NCBI RefSeq assembly: GCF_000027145.1
Contig: NC_013891.1
Span: 620,001-684,000, forward strand
Reading direction: 5' to 3'
Length of the DNA stretch: 64,000 bases
DNA from: Listeria seeligeri serovar 1/2b str. SLCC3954
GTDB taxonomy: Bacteria; Bacillota; Bacilli; Lactobacillales; Listeriaceae
Each line of letters opens with the position of its first letter. The first letter of the stretch is position 1. Positions 26,914 through 37,260 of the stretch are shown here, in pieces. The notes below the pieces were generated by a model, which was not told where the DNA came from, made no database searches, and was given only the letters and a program-made list of their open reading frames with translations. A program made the position numbers and the translations under genes.

Positions 26914-28437
26914 GTGCGTTTAAGTGATTTTAATACGTCATTATCGGGCATGTCAGCGGCGCAAATCGCTAATATGGTCGCTCAGCAAAATATTAGTAAT
27001 ATGAATACGCCAGGCTATATTAGGCAAGCAGTGGATCAACAAGCGCTTTATAGTGATGGTGGGCTTCTAGGTGGAAACAAGCAAACGGGATACGGAGTCA
27101 AAGTTACAGACATAAAACGACTGACCAATGTAGCACTTACAACGCAATATAACAATCAAATTGCCAAACAATCCGCTTCGTTGTATGAAAGTGGCGCATT
27201 AAACCAAGCATTAAATTTATTTGGAACACCTGGTAAAAATACGCCAAGTGATAATTTAGATAACTTTTTCACTGCTTGGGGTGCACTTGCAAAAAATCCT
27301 GACCAAGCAACCAATACAACTGCACTTCTTTCAAGCATGACGATTTTCACCGATCAATTAAACCAACTTCATTCAGGCTTAAAAGAGCTAGAAACAACCA
27401 TTACTGCTGATACAGAAGCGGCCGTGAAAGACTTAAACACATTAATTAAAAAACTAGGCAGTATCAATAAAGCAATTGGGAATGCAGGTTCCAATCCGCC
27501 AAACGATTTACTAAATCAACGGGATCAAATTTTAACGACCATGTCAGGATATGCAGGGATTTCTGTGAGTGCGCATCCGAATAACCCGGATGTATACGAT
27601 GTGACAATTGGCGGTCGCTTAGTTGTTCAAGGCGACGAAACGACTGAAATTACTTCAACGCGTACAGCAAGCGGTTTTGAATTCTTCGTAAGTGGTCAAA
27701 CGCTAAATATGCCAGAAGGTTCCATTAGTGCTTCCGTTCGCGTCAATCAAAACGAAATTAAATCCTATCAAGCTAAAATCGAAACTTTTTCAAATGATTT
27801 AGCGAAAGCGTTAGACGATATCCAAGTGAAAAACGTCAATAAAACAATGGACGACTTACAAAAAATAGGTGATGAGCTCCAAGCAAATCCAAATGATGAA
27901 AAACTACTTAGTAATCGCGAAGAACTTTTACGTCAATTGGAAAAATTCCCTGGGGTAACACGCTCTGGAGACACAATTGATATTGGCGGAACGAGCCATT
28001 CGATTGATTCACTTGGCACAAGCACGTATGTAAATGATGTGAGCGACTTTTCGATACCAATTTTTGTTCAAAATGCGGGAAAATGGATGATTAATCCTAC
28101 AATTACAAATAATGCAGAAAACAAACAATTCTTAGGTGTGATTGCGGCGGATATCGCTTCTTTAAAAACAGATAAAAATATCGAAGGAACCACTTTTCCC
28201 AATTTTATGGACGGATTAATTACCGAAGTAGCAACAGATGCAAGTAAAAGTAGTGCAACATCTACCGCAGATACACAGGCTTTAAGTTCACTTTCAGAGT
28301 CAAAATCGTCGCTTGAAGGAGTCAATATTGATGAAGAAATGACGAACATTATGCAGTATCAAAGCTATTATGTAGCAAATACGAAAGCAATGAATACTGT
28401 AAACGATATGATGAAAGCACTCTTAGCAATGTTATAA
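26914..28437 (+). CDS. flgK: Hook-filament junction protein FlgK (HAP1)
   Basis: FlgK joins hook and filament. The 507-residue product has the N-terminal SLSGMSAAQIANMVAQQNISNMNTPGY motif (D0) and the C-terminal GVNIDEEMTNIMQYQSYYVANTKAMNTVNDMM motif. The start is GTG with GGAGGG upstream. flgL follows directly. Confidence 0.96.
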   Translation: MRLSDFNTSLSGMSAAQIANMVAQQNISNMNTPGYIRQAVDQQALYSDGGLLGGNKQTGYGVKVTDIKRLTNVALTTQYNNQIAKQSASLYESGALNQALNLFGTPGKNTPSDNLDNFFTAWGALAKNPDQATNTTALLSSMTIFTDQLNQLHSGLKELETTITADTEAAVKDLNTLIKKLGSINKAIGNAGSNPPNDLLNQRDQILTTMSGYAGISVSAHPNNPDVYDVTIGGRLVVQGDETTEITSTRTASGFEFFVSGQTLNMPEGSISASVRVNQNEIKSYQAKIETFSNDLAKALDDIQVKNVNKTMDDLQKIGDELQANPNDEKLLSNREELLRQLEKFPGVTRSGDTIDIGGTSHSIDSLGTSTYVNDVSDFSIPIFVQNAGKWMINPTITNNAENKQFLGVIAADIASLKTDKNIEGTTFPNFMDGLITEVATDASKSSATSTADTQALSSLSESKSSLEGVNIDEEMTNIMQYQSYYVANTKAMNTVNDMMKALLAML

Positions 28438-28448
28438 GGAGGAAAATG

Positions 28449-29324
28449 ATGCGAATTTCAACGAACCAACAAGCAAATACAATTATAAATCAGTTGAACA
28501 ATGTCTCAGGAAATCTTGCTAAATACCAATTACAAGTTTCATCTGGGAAGAAATATGAGTCAATGAGCCAAAATCCTGGTGCGACGGCGCAAATTTTATC
28601 CTATAACCACGTACTTAGCCAGTTGAACCGCGAAAAGACTGATGTGACAGAAGCTAAGTCATTACTTAATACGGCAGAAACGTCCCTTTCTTCGATGACA
28701 ACCTCGATGAACCGAGTGAACGCGTTAGTTTTACAAGCGATTAATGGCACGAGTGATAAAAATAATATGTCTCAATCGGCCGAAGAAATTAAAGGATTAC
28801 TAGGTGTACTTCTTTCTGTTGCTAATGCAGAAGATGATGGACGCTACGTTTTCAGTGGGTCCAGCACTAGCGTTAAGCCCTTTACAACCGATAAAACAAC
28901 CGGCGAAATCATTTACAATGGAACAACCGAAAACAAAAATTTCCGTGTTACTGACACGCTCGAAGTCGAAGTTTTCCACGATGGAAGCGCGATGACCGAT
29001 GTATTCAATAATATCCAAAAGATTGTCGACGCAATGAAAACTGGCGACAAAGATGCGCTTTCTGGTTTGCAAGAAATTAATAGCCAAAATATCGAAATTA
29101 TCACCAATTCGATGACAAATATTGGCGGGCAAAAAAATGGTGTTGCTGCTTATGATAATGTACTTTCCAGCAAAATCACCGACTTCTCAGAACGTAAATC
29201 GAATGTAGAAGAAGTGAACATGCCAGAAGCAGTAAGCAATTTAAATAAAACATCTATTGCCTACCAAGCAGCATTACAATCAAGTGTCATGGTACAAAAA
29301 TTAAGCATTCTAAATTATATGTGA
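28449..29324 (+). CDS. flgL: Hook-filament junction protein FlgL (HAP3)
   Basis: This is the second junction protein, 291 residues. It has a flagellin-like N-terminus (RISTNQQANTIINQLNNVSGNLAKYQLQVSSGKKYE) and a C-terminal helix with TSIAYQAALQSSVMVQKLSILNYM. Two ATG codons are adjacent (28446 and 28449); the second is better spaced from AGGAGG. Confidence 0.95.
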   Translation: MRISTNQQANTIINQLNNVSGNLAKYQLQVSSGKKYESMSQNPGATAQILSYNHVLSQLNREKTDVTEAKSLLNTAETSLSSMTTSMNRVNALVLQAINGTSDKNNMSQSAEEIKGLLGVLLSVANAEDDGRYVFSGSSTSVKPFTTDKTTGEIIYNGTTENKNFRVTDTLEVEVFHDGSAMTDVFNNIQKIVDAMKTGDKDALSGLQEINSQNIEIITNSMTNIGGQKNGVAAYDNVLSSKITDFSERKSNVEEVNMPEAVSNLNKTSIAYQAALQSSVMVQKLSILNYM

Positions 29325-29335
29325 GGTGAATCCAA

Positions 29336-30625
29336 GTGGGAAGTTCGATTGCAAGCAGTTTAATGGACCCAACGCAATATTATTCACAATTTATTAGTCT
29401 TCAAAAAGCTAGTCTGGAAAAAGCAAAAACGCCTTATCAAAACCAAATTTCTAGCTATCAGTCAAGAATTGATCTTTACGCCAGTTTGAAAAATGCTTTA
29501 TCGGATTCACTGAAAACGATGAGTTCTTTTACTACATACGAAAGCAAAACGAAACTCGCAACGTCATCCAACGAAACAAGTTTTACCGTTTCTTCGACGA
29601 GTAGTTCCGTTAATGGCAGTTATTCGATTGAAGTTGAGAACCTTGCAACAGCAGACACATACAATAAAGCAGTTCCAGACATTGAAGCAAAAATCGGCGT
29701 GAGTGGCACGATAAAAATCAATGGCAAAGAAATCAAAGTAGACGCAGATAGCTCAATGAAAAATGTTATGAATACAATTAACAGCGCCGGAGCTAAAGTG
29801 AATTTATATACGTTAGGCGAAAATATGGTTGTGACTTCAGCGACAACAGGTGTAGAAAACAGCATTAAATTCGAAGGTGACTCCGCCGTTTTAGAAGCAC
29901 TCGGTTTAGTACAAAATTCTCCAGACCACTTAGCTGCCGAAGATGCCAAGTTACGAATCAACGGGGCAACTGTCACTAGCGCAACGAACAAAGTAACAAA
30001 CTACATCCCAGGAGTTACGATTAACCTCAAAAAAGAAACAACCGGCACGGAAAAACTAACTATCCAAGACCAATCCGATGAGAATGCCGCGAAAATGATT
30101 ACTAGTTTTGTAAATACATACAACGCACTAACAAGCACAATGAAAACTTATACGGGAAAAGGAACTATTTTACAAGCCTCTCTTGCCGACCTAGAAGCTA
30201 ATCGCGCACTAAACAATGTCTTCCAACACAAAAAAGATGGAAATACATTATTTGATTTTGGTATTAGTGTCGACAAAGAAGGCGTTTTGAAAGTAGATGA
30301 AACAGCAATGAAAAAAATCGTAGCCGAAGATCCAACCGCCGTGGAAAGATTTTTCTTTGGTATTGGTGGGCTTGGCGACGAACTTTATCAATCTTTGAAC
30401 AAAACATTTGGCTCGACTGGTTTTATTACAGATGAAACTACCTCGATGTCGAATGAAATCAATAAATTAAACTTAAAACTAACCGATATTACTAGCAGAA
30501 ATGACACACTACTAACGAATATTACCGATCAATATAATAAATGGCTTGAAATGATGCAGGCGATGCAAAGTGATGCAATGACACTCGACGCGCTAATTGA
30601 CGGCATGAACAGTTCTAATAAATAA
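29336..30625 (+). CDS. fliD: Filament cap protein FliD (HAP2)
   Basis: FliD caps the filament and folds incoming flagellin. The 429-residue product has FliD N-terminal features (SSLMDPTQYYSQFISLQKASLEKAKTPYQNQIS) and a C-terminal coiled coil ending in MMQAMQSDAMTLDALIDGM. The start is GTG. It is followed by its usual neighbours fliS and a FliT-like gene. Confidence 0.95.
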   Translation: MGSSIASSLMDPTQYYSQFISLQKASLEKAKTPYQNQISSYQSRIDLYASLKNALSDSLKTMSSFTTYESKTKLATSSNETSFTVSSTSSSVNGSYSIEVENLATADTYNKAVPDIEAKIGVSGTIKINGKEIKVDADSSMKNVMNTINSAGAKVNLYTLGENMVVTSATTGVENSIKFEGDSAVLEALGLVQNSPDHLAAEDAKLRINGATVTSATNKVTNYIPGVTINLKKETTGTEKLTIQDQSDENAAKMITSFVNTYNALTSTMKTYTGKGTILQASLADLEANRALNNVFQHKKDGNTLFDFGISVDKEGVLKVDETAMKKIVAEDPTAVERFFFGIGGLGDELYQSLNKTFGSTGFITDETTSMSNEINKLNLKLTDITSRNDTLLTNITDQYNKWLEMMQAMQSDAMTLDALIDGMNSSNK

Positions 30626-30644
30626 ACAAGGGTAGGTGAAATAA

Positions 30645-31031
30645 ATGCAAGCTTGGAAACGGTATACCCAAAATGAACTAAATACAAGCAACCCCATCAA
30701 AAACACGATTTATATATACGAACGTTGTATTATCGAATTTAAAAAGTTAGAAAAAGCACTAGAAGCACTACATTTTTCTGAAGCAGATTTAATTCTCGAT
30801 AAAATGGAAAAAATCTTTGAAGAATTAAAATTACAACTAAATCCAGAAGCCGGTCAAGAATTATACGATAATATTTTTGGACTGTACGAATGGATTTCCG
30901 AACAAATTCGCCAAATGCAATTACTAAAACAACCAGTTAACATCGACACAATCATTCACGTCATCACGCAGCTGAAAGAAGGCTACGAGGGAGTGATGAA
31001 ACATGAATCAAGCAAAGACACATTTGGCTGA
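30645..31031 (+). CDS. fliS: Flagellin export chaperone FliS
   Basis: FliS binds the C-terminus of flagellin and prevents early polymerisation. The 128-residue helical product has the family stretch NPIKNTIYIYERCIIEFKKLEKAL near the N-terminus and LYDNIFGLYEWISEQIRQ in the middle. The next gene overlaps it by 29 nt. Confidence 0.93.
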   Translation: MQAWKRYTQNELNTSNPIKNTIYIYERCIIEFKKLEKALEALHFSEADLILDKMEKIFEELKLQLNPEAGQELYDNIFGLYEWISEQIRQMQLLKQPVNIDTIIHVITQLKEGYEGVMKHESSKDTFG

Positions 31032-31284
31032 GTTAAAGGCGATGTTTCACACAACAGGCCAATTAACCGTTTCACTGCAAGAATATCAAACTAAACTAAA
31101 AGAACTTCTTAAAAGTGCTGAAATATTACCAAACGACCAAAAGAAAGCATTTTATCAGGAAACAAAAGCAGTCATAAATAAAGGCATCCTTTTTACCGAA
31201 ACGCAATTAGAACGAACCGAAAATGCCTTTACAGAAAACAAAAGTCGTCAAGCCGCCAACCGAAATTATGCGAAATTTTTCTAA
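31003..31284 (+). CDS. FliT-like small helical chaperone (by position)
   Basis: This is a 93-residue charged helical protein overlapping the 3' end of fliS. The fliD-fliS-fliT order is typical, and size and helicity fit FliT, the FliD chaperone. Sequence alone is not diagnostic. The ATG at 31003 has GGGAG upstream. Confidence 0.6.
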   Translation: MNQAKTHLAELKAMFHTTGQLTVSLQEYQTKLKELLKSAEILPNDQKKAFYQETKAVINKGILFTETQLERTENAFTENKSRQAANRNYAKFF

Positions 31285-31304
31285 AAGAAAGAAGGAAACA
31301 ATCA

Positions 31305-31706
31305 GTGGAAAATTACACTACGCATATTGGTAATTATTTAAATTATCTCCAAACTGCCAACCAAGTAGTTTCGAATAATATCGCCAATGCCAATACATCG
31401 AATTTCAAAGCAAGTGAGACAAGTTTCGAGGAATCGCTTGGATCAAGTCTTCGTCCGTCTGGCCAAAACAATGAGACAACAACGGGTAGTTTAACCAAGA
31501 CGAACAGCAAACATTTAACTGGCACAGAAATAGACCAAACAAATGCGAAAGTAACAACTAAAGGCGGTTCTATTAATGAAGATGGCAATAATGTAAATGT
31601 TACTTCTGAAATGATTAGCTTAACGAAAAACAACCAAATGTACGCGCTCGCGATCAGTGCACTCAACTATAACTCATCAATCAACACAGCAGCTCGTGGA
31701 AAGTAA
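31305..31706 (+). CDS. flgB: Proximal rod protein FlgB
   Basis: FlgB is a rod subunit. The 133-residue product has the QTANQVVSNNIANANTSNFKASE motif near residue 15 and the C-terminal MISLTKNNQMYALAISALNYN helix. The start is GTG. It begins the flgBC-fliE basal-body block. Confidence 0.95.
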   Translation: MENYTTHIGNYLNYLQTANQVVSNNIANANTSNFKASETSFEESLGSSLRPSGQNNETTTGSLTKTNSKHLTGTEIDQTNAKVTTKGGSINEDGNNVNVTSEMISLTKNNQMYALAISALNYNSSINTAARGK

Positions 31707-31717
31707 GGTGAAGAACC

Positions 31718-32128
31718 ATGTTTGAAGGGATAAACACAAGTGGCTCAGCGTTAAATGCTGCGAAACAATGGATGGAAGTTAGTTCGAATAATATTGCGAA
31801 CGCGGACTCAAGCGCCGCACCTGGCGAAACACCTTTCCTTAGAAAACGTGTCGTCATGTCAGAAATAAGCCCATTCGAAACCGCACTTACCGGTACAAAA
31901 GGCGTCAAAGTAAGCGAAATATCAAGCGATACAGGCAGCGTCAAGCGTGTCTATGATCCAACACATCCAAATGCAAATGAAGCTGGCTACGTAAATTACG
32001 CAAACGTTGATATGACTGCCGAAATGACCAATTTAATGGTCGGTCAAAAAATGTATGCTGCAAATACTTCCGCTTTACAAGCAAATGAAAAAATGATGGA
32101 AAAAGATTTAGAGATTGGCAAAGTATAA
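31718..32128 (+). CDS. flgC: Proximal rod protein FlgC
   Basis: This is a rod subunit of 136 residues with the N-terminal NTSGSALNAAKQWMEVSSNNIANAD motif and the C-terminal NVDMTAEMTNLMVGQKMYAANTSALQ motif. It is spaced 11 nt from flgB and 16 nt from fliE. Confidence 0.96.
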   Translation: MFEGINTSGSALNAAKQWMEVSSNNIANADSSAAPGETPFLRKRVVMSEISPFETALTGTKGVKVSEISSDTGSVKRVYDPTHPNANEAGYVNYANVDMTAEMTNLMVGQKMYAANTSALQANEKMMEKDLEIGKV

Positions 32129-32144
32129 AGGAGTGTCGTAATCA

Positions 32145-32441
32145 ATGGCAATGGAAAGTATTAATACAGCAAGCGTTATGCCCAAAGTCACGCTTGCTGA
32201 AACCGCAAAAACAGACAACGCGGCTGGTGCCGGAAATACCTTCACGCAAATGCTGGATAGTATGAGTGATGTACAATCAAACGCACAAAATTCCGTTTCC
32301 AACCTATTAACTACCGGAGAAGGAAATGCAAGTGATGTACTTATTCAAATGAAAAAAGCAGAATCAGAAATGAAAACTGCTGCGGTCATTCGTGATAATG
32401 TAATCGAAAGCTACAAACAGCTTTTAAATATGCAAGTGTAG
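32145..32441 (+). CDS. fliE: Basal-body adaptor FliE
   Basis: FliE links the MS ring to the rod. The 98-residue product has the family ending, with VLIQMKKAESEMKTAAVIRDNVIESYKQLLNMQV at the C-terminus. It precedes fliF. Confidence 0.94.
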   Translation: MAMESINTASVMPKVTLAETAKTDNAAGAGNTFTQMLDSMSDVQSNAQNSVSNLLTTGEGNASDVLIQMKKAESEMKTAAVIRDNVIESYKQLLNMQV

Positions 32442-32508
32442 CGGTTAGACTAGTCGGGGGAGTTTTAGTCAATCGTTCACACGAGAAAAATGGAGCGAAG
32501 TTTTTAAA

Positions 32509-34152
32509 ATGGCAAAAATAAAAACAATGTATTCGAAATTGAAGAATTGGCACAAAGGCGCGATTTTTGTCGGCCTTTTTGTCGTAGTCACGGTCTTTTT
32601 ACTCTATTTAAACACGCCTAAGACAGAAATTACACTTTATAAAAATTTATCAGAAACAAGCCAGCAACAAGTTACCGATCAATTAGCTAAAATGGGCGTT
32701 GATTATACCGTCGATAAAAGCGGTAATATTTTAGTAGACGAAAAAGTCGAAACACTCGTACGCGACAAATTCGCTGACCTAGGCATACCTTACACAGGTC
32801 AAGACGGTAACGACATTTTACTTAATAGTTCTCTTGGTGCCAGTGAAGAAGATAAAAAAATGCAAGAAAAAGTCGGAACAAAAGTTAATTTAGAAAAAGA
32901 AATCGTTCAAAGCTATGGAACAACAGTAGATAGTGCCTCAGTTCAGCTAACATTGCCAGAATCAAGCTCGATTTTTGAAGAAGCTAGCCAAAAAGGAAGC
33001 GCCGCAGTTACACTTAAAACCAAAAACAATCAAACACTGACGAGCGAACAAGTCCTTGGCATCCAACGAACCGTAAGTGCAGCAGTACCAAACGTTGCTA
33101 GCGAAGATGTAGCAATAATTGATACGAAGAATGGCGTTATTTCAGAAGCAGACACAACAAAAGAAGAAGGCAGTTCCGCGTACAAAAATGAAGTAGACAT
33201 CCAGAATGCGATTGGAAAAAATGTTAAAACCGACATTGAAGGTACACTTTCGAGCATTTTTGCCTTAGATAATTTCCGTGTCAATACAAGCGTTACTGTA
33301 AATTTTGATGAAATAAAACAAAACACTGAACGTTATCCAAATGACGGAAAAGTTCGTAGTAATCAAAAAGACACCTCGACTGACACATCGAAAGGTTCCA
33401 CAAATACGACCGAATCAGGCACCGCTGCCAATGCTGACGTACCAAACTACACAGAAGAAAACGGCGGGGACACGAATACATACACCAGTGAAAAATCAAG
33501 CGAAACAACCAATTATGAATTAGACTCCACTATCCAAGAAATCAAAAAACACCCAGCACTTGCGAAAACAAATGTGGTTGTTTGGGTAGATCAACAAGCA
33601 TTAAACAATAATGGCGTAGATATGGCTGAATTTACGAAAGCAGTGGGCGTTTCAGCTGGATTAACTCCAAATATGGCAACTCCAGAGGGCGCCGAAGAAG
33701 GAGCTACACCAACTTTTGAAGGTACTTTCCAAAACGGAGACGTAACCATCATGCCAATTCAATTCCTAGATAACCAAGCACCAGTAGAAAAAGACACCGG
33801 GAAAACTCCTGAACCAGCAAGTAAAGCTTGGATTTGGTGGCTAGCAGGTGGTTTACTATTTGCAATTATTGCTGCTGGAATCATCGGCTACATCATCTTC
33901 CTTAAACGTAAAGAACAACTAGAAGAAGCACTCGAACCGGAAGAAGTAGATTATATCCCTGCCGAAGAAGCAATCGTGGTGCCAGAGGATCATCCAGATT
34001 TCAATTTCCAAACGGACGCATTCCATTTATCTGAACCAGAACTGAAAGCTAGAAAAGAAAGTTTGAAAAATAAACTCGGTGAAATGGCCAAAGAAGATCC
34101 AGGGCGCGCCGCCGCAGTCATCCAAAAATGGCTGAATGAAAGGCAGGAATAA
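32509..34152 (+). CDS. fliF: MS-ring protein FliF
   Basis: FliF forms the membrane MS ring on which the motor is built. The 547-residue product has an N-terminal membrane helix (about 17-36), periplasmic ring-building motifs (YKNLSETSQQQVTDQLAKMGVDYTV and VNLEKEIVQSYGTTVDSASVQLTLPE), a Thr/Ser-rich loop near 285-330, a second membrane helix (about 440-463) and a short cytoplasmic tail for FliG. fliG follows after 3 nt. Confidence 0.97.
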   Translation: MAKIKTMYSKLKNWHKGAIFVGLFVVVTVFLLYLNTPKTEITLYKNLSETSQQQVTDQLAKMGVDYTVDKSGNILVDEKVETLVRDKFADLGIPYTGQDGNDILLNSSLGASEEDKKMQEKVGTKVNLEKEIVQSYGTTVDSASVQLTLPESSSIFEEASQKGSAAVTLKTKNNQTLTSEQVLGIQRTVSAAVPNVASEDVAIIDTKNGVISEADTTKEEGSSAYKNEVDIQNAIGKNVKTDIEGTLSSIFALDNFRVNTSVTVNFDEIKQNTERYPNDGKVRSNQKDTSTDTSKGSTNTTESGTAANADVPNYTEENGGDTNTYTSEKSSETTNYELDSTIQEIKKHPALAKTNVVVWVDQQALNNNGVDMAEFTKAVGVSAGLTPNMATPEGAEEGATPTFEGTFQNGDVTIMPIQFLDNQAPVEKDTGKTPEPASKAWIWWLAGGLLFAIIAAGIIGYIIFLKRKEQLEEALEPEEVDYIPAEEAIVVPEDHPDFNFQTDAFHLSEPELKARKESLKNKLGEMAKEDPGRAAAVIQKWLNERQE

Positions 34153-34155
34153 AAA

Positions 34156-35268
34156 ATGGCAGAAACACTAAAAGAAACCTTAGAAGATACAATGTCTGAG
34201 CAAGAAACAGTTACAGAAGAAGAAACGACAACAGATGAAACCACAACACTCGCATCAGAATCAGGTATTTCAAGACGTGAAAAAGCCGCACTTATTATTT
34301 GGAGTCTAGAGGAAGAAATCGCGACAGAAGTAGTTGATTTATTACCAGATGCCTCCAAACAACGCCTTGCGCGCGAAATGGCTAAAATGAAAGAAATGGA
34401 CGGAGGAGCGGTGGAAGAAGCAACCAAAGAATTTTTAGGTGAACTAGAACTTCTTTCCGGAGGCATTGCCAAACTTGACCGTGAACATTTACAACGTTTA
34501 TTCCCAGATATGACAACAGAAGAGCTCAACCAACTAATTTATGGTGTCGAAGCAGAATCCAGAATCGGCGAAACAGCGTTAGATATTTTACGCGAAATTG
34601 ATGATGTAGACTCATTATTCACGATAATAAGCGATGAGTCTCCACAAACAATAGCGATGATTGCTTCCTACATGAAACCAGAAGAAGCCTCCAAATTACT
34701 CGCACTTTTACCTGAAGAAAAAATGATTAATACCGTCATCGGCATCGCTAGCTTGGAGCAATTTGATAGCGAAGTAATGCAAAATGTATCGAATTTACTC
34801 CGAATTAAACTAGACACGATGACGAATAGTTCTCTAAATAAAACGGATGGAATTAAAAATGTCGCAAACATTCTAAATAACGTAACTCGTGGTCTAGAAC
34901 GGACGATTTTCGAGTATTTAGATGTCCAACAAGCAGAACTTTCCGAACGAATCAAAGAAAAAATGTTTATGTTTGAAGATATTATCTTGCTTGATAATAT
35001 GACCTTACAACAAGTACTTGCCGAAATTCAAGACAACAACAAAATCGCCCGCGCACTCAAAAACGAAAAAGAAGAACTCAAAGAAAAAATCTTATCTTGC
35101 GTATCGAAAAACCGTCGCGATATGATTACCGAAGAACTAGAAGTCTTAGGACCAATCAGACTTTCAGATGTGGAACAAGCACAACAAGATATCGCGAATG
35201 TCGTTAAAAACTTAGAAAAAGACGGAAAAATAGTTATTCAACGGGGTGAACAGGATGTCCTTATCTAA
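34156..35268 (+). CDS. fliG: Motor switch protein FliG
   Basis: FliG sits on FliF and interacts with the stator through its C-terminal charged helix. The 370-residue product starts with an unusual acidic Thr/Glu tail (about residues 1-35), then the normal three armadillo-like domains, with EEIATEVVDLLPDASKQRLAREMA, an ESPQTIAMIASYMKPEEASKLLALLP repeat and the motor domain near FEDIILLDN. The 3' end overlaps fliH by 14 nt. Confidence 0.96.
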   Translation: MAETLKETLEDTMSEQETVTEEETTTDETTTLASESGISRREKAALIIWSLEEEIATEVVDLLPDASKQRLAREMAKMKEMDGGAVEEATKEFLGELELLSGGIAKLDREHLQRLFPDMTTEELNQLIYGVEAESRIGETALDILREIDDVDSLFTIISDESPQTIAMIASYMKPEEASKLLALLPEEKMINTVIGIASLEQFDSEVMQNVSNLLRIKLDTMTNSSLNKTDGIKNVANILNNVTRGLERTIFEYLDVQQAELSERIKEKMFMFEDIILLDNMTLQQVLAEIQDNNKIARALKNEKEELKEKILSCVSKNRRDMITEELEVLGPIRLSDVEQAQQDIANVVKNLEKDGKIVIQRGEQDVLI

Positions 35269-35947
35269 TCCGCGCATCCCGAAAACCGACGTAACGCTAT
35301 CCGACGTGAAAATGGAACTAATTTATTTGGATGACATTGCCGAAACAGCAGAGGCCGAGTCACCCTATGCAAAAGAACTAGAACAACTTGAAAATCACCA
35401 AAAGGAACTTGAAAAACATAAGTCAACCATTGAAATCGAACAACAAAAAATAGCAAATGAAAAAGCCCTATTAGCTGCTGAACGCGCAGAAATTGCTGAA
35501 CTGAAAAAACAAGCAGCAGCAGAAATCGAACAGCAAAAAATAGCTTTCGAACAAGAAAAAGAACAAATCTATCTAACCATTACCGATTTTCTGTGGGATG
35601 AAAGCATTGATCTTGCCGAAAGAATTGTTCATCAAGCAATTGATACACGCCAAATCGAAGTCTTGCCAATGCTAACCGAAGTCATCCAAAAACTCCCAGT
35701 AGCTTTCGACAAACTAAACGTCACAACCCATCCAGAAACATTACAAGCACTAAAAGAAGAAAACACCGGCACAAAATACGATTGGTTGCTAGAAAATATT
35801 CACTGGAATTTTGATATGAGACTTGATTACGGCGAATTTACAGTAGAAGAAGAAAAAGAATACTTTGACTACCGAATCACCGAAATCTTCCAGACACTTC
35901 ATAAACAAAATGACGAACGGAAAATTCTAGGAGGCGATAATTCGTGA
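35255..35947 (+). CDS. fliH: Flagellar export ATPase regulator FliH
   Basis: FliH binds and restrains the FliI ATPase. The 230-residue product has a long central coiled coil (about 45-110, rich in Gln, Glu, Lys and Ala) and a C-terminal conserved domain. I chose the ATG at 35255 (GGGGTGA 7 nt upstream) over GTG at 35246. It overlaps fliI by 4 nt. Confidence 0.9.
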   Translation: MSLSNPRIPKTDVTLSDVKMELIYLDDIAETAEAESPYAKELEQLENHQKELEKHKSTIEIEQQKIANEKALLAAERAEIAELKKQAAAEIEQQKIAFEQEKEQIYLTITDFLWDESIDLAERIVHQAIDTRQIEVLPMLTEVIQKLPVAFDKLNVTTHPETLQALKEENTGTKYDWLLENIHWNFDMRLDYGEFTVEEEKEYFDYRITEIFQTLHKQNDERKILGGDNS

Positions 35948-37245
35948 ATTGGTCGCCTAAAAACCAAGCCTGGCAGGAACTGAAAAACACCGTTCCTTAC
36001 ATCCAAAAAGGCAAAATCCACACCGTCCAAGAACAAATGTATATTTCCAAAGGCCCACAAGTGAAAATTGGCGACACAGTCATGGTCGGCGAAAATAAAG
36101 TCCTTTGCGAAGTTATTTCCATCGAAAAAGAAAACAATATGCTATTACCTTTTAATCAAAGTGATAAAGTAGCATATGGTGACTGGGTTTACGTAACAGA
36201 TACAAAAATCACCATCCCCGCGGACGAATTTTTACTTGGAAAAGTTTTAAATGCCTCAGGAGAAATCTTAAATGAAGAAGCAGGTACAGCAAAATTCAAG
36301 CAAAAAATGCCACTTGAAGCACCACCAATCCATGCTTTTAACCGGGCAGAAATCACTGAAACACTCGAAACAGGTATTAAAGCAATTGACGGCATGTTAA
36401 CGATTGGAATTGGTCAAAAAATCGGTATTTTCGCAGGCTCTGGGGTGGGGAAATCGACCTTACTAGGAATGATTGCTAGAAATGCCAAAGCAGATATCAA
36501 CATTATTGGCTTAGTTGGTGAACGTGGTCGGGAAGTAAAAGATTTCTTACGGAAAGACCTAGGCGAAGAAGGACTGCGAAAAAGTGTGATTGTTGCTGCT
36601 ACTTCTGATGAAAGCCACCTAATGCAACTACGCGCGGCAAAACTTGCCACATCAATTGCCGAACACTTCCGCGACCAAGGAAAAACCGTTCTGTTGATGA
36701 TGGATTCCGTGACGCGATTTGCAGATGCAAGAAGAAGTGTGGATATCGCAGTAAAAGAACTACCAATTGGCGGGAAAACATTGCTAATGGAGTCTTATAT
36801 GAAGAAATTACTAGAACGTTCTGGGAAAACAAAGCTTGGTTCAATAACAGGGATTTATACAGTGCTCGTAGACGGAGACGATATGAATGGACCTGTACCC
36901 GATTTAGCACGAGGGATTTTAGACGGACATATTGTTTTAACCAGAGAATTAGCTACAAAAAATCATTATCCAGCAATTGATGTTCTTGGTTCCGTTAGCC
37001 GGGTAATGGAAGAAATCGTCCCAGAAAACCAGTGGGAAAATGCTTCGAAAATCCGCGAATGGATGAGTATTTATCAAGAAAATGAACTTTATTTTAAACT
37101 AGGAACGATTGAACAAACGAACGATAATGCTTCTATTTTTACAAGTAAAGAAAAATCCTATTTTATCCATCAATTTTTAAAACAGTTGCGTGACGAAAAT
37201 GTCTCGCTAGAAGAAACGAACCAATTGATGGAAACTTTAGTATAA
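35944..37245 (+). CDS. fliI: Flagellar export ATPase FliI
   Basis: FliI is the F1-beta-like ATPase of the export apparatus. The 433-residue product has Walker A GSGVGKST (near residue 165), GLVGERGREVKDFL, Walker B VLLMMDSVTRFADA, and a C-terminal helical domain. The start is GTG. Confidence 0.97.
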   Translation: MNWSPKNQAWQELKNTVPYIQKGKIHTVQEQMYISKGPQVKIGDTVMVGENKVLCEVISIEKENNMLLPFNQSDKVAYGDWVYVTDTKITIPADEFLLGKVLNASGEILNEEAGTAKFKQKMPLEAPPIHAFNRAEITETLETGIKAIDGMLTIGIGQKIGIFAGSGVGKSTLLGMIARNAKADINIIGLVGERGREVKDFLRKDLGEEGLRKSVIVAATSDESHLMQLRAAKLATSIAEHFRDQGKTVLLMMDSVTRFADARRSVDIAVKELPIGGKTLLMESYMKKLLERSGKTKLGSITGIYTVLVDGDDMNGPVPDLARGILDGHIVLTRELATKNHYPAIDVLGSVSRVMEEIVPENQWENASKIREWMSIYQENELYFKLGTIEQTNDNASIFTSKEKSYFIHQFLKQLRDENVSLEETNQLMETLV

Positions 37246-37260
37246 AAAGGAGTGCCGCAA

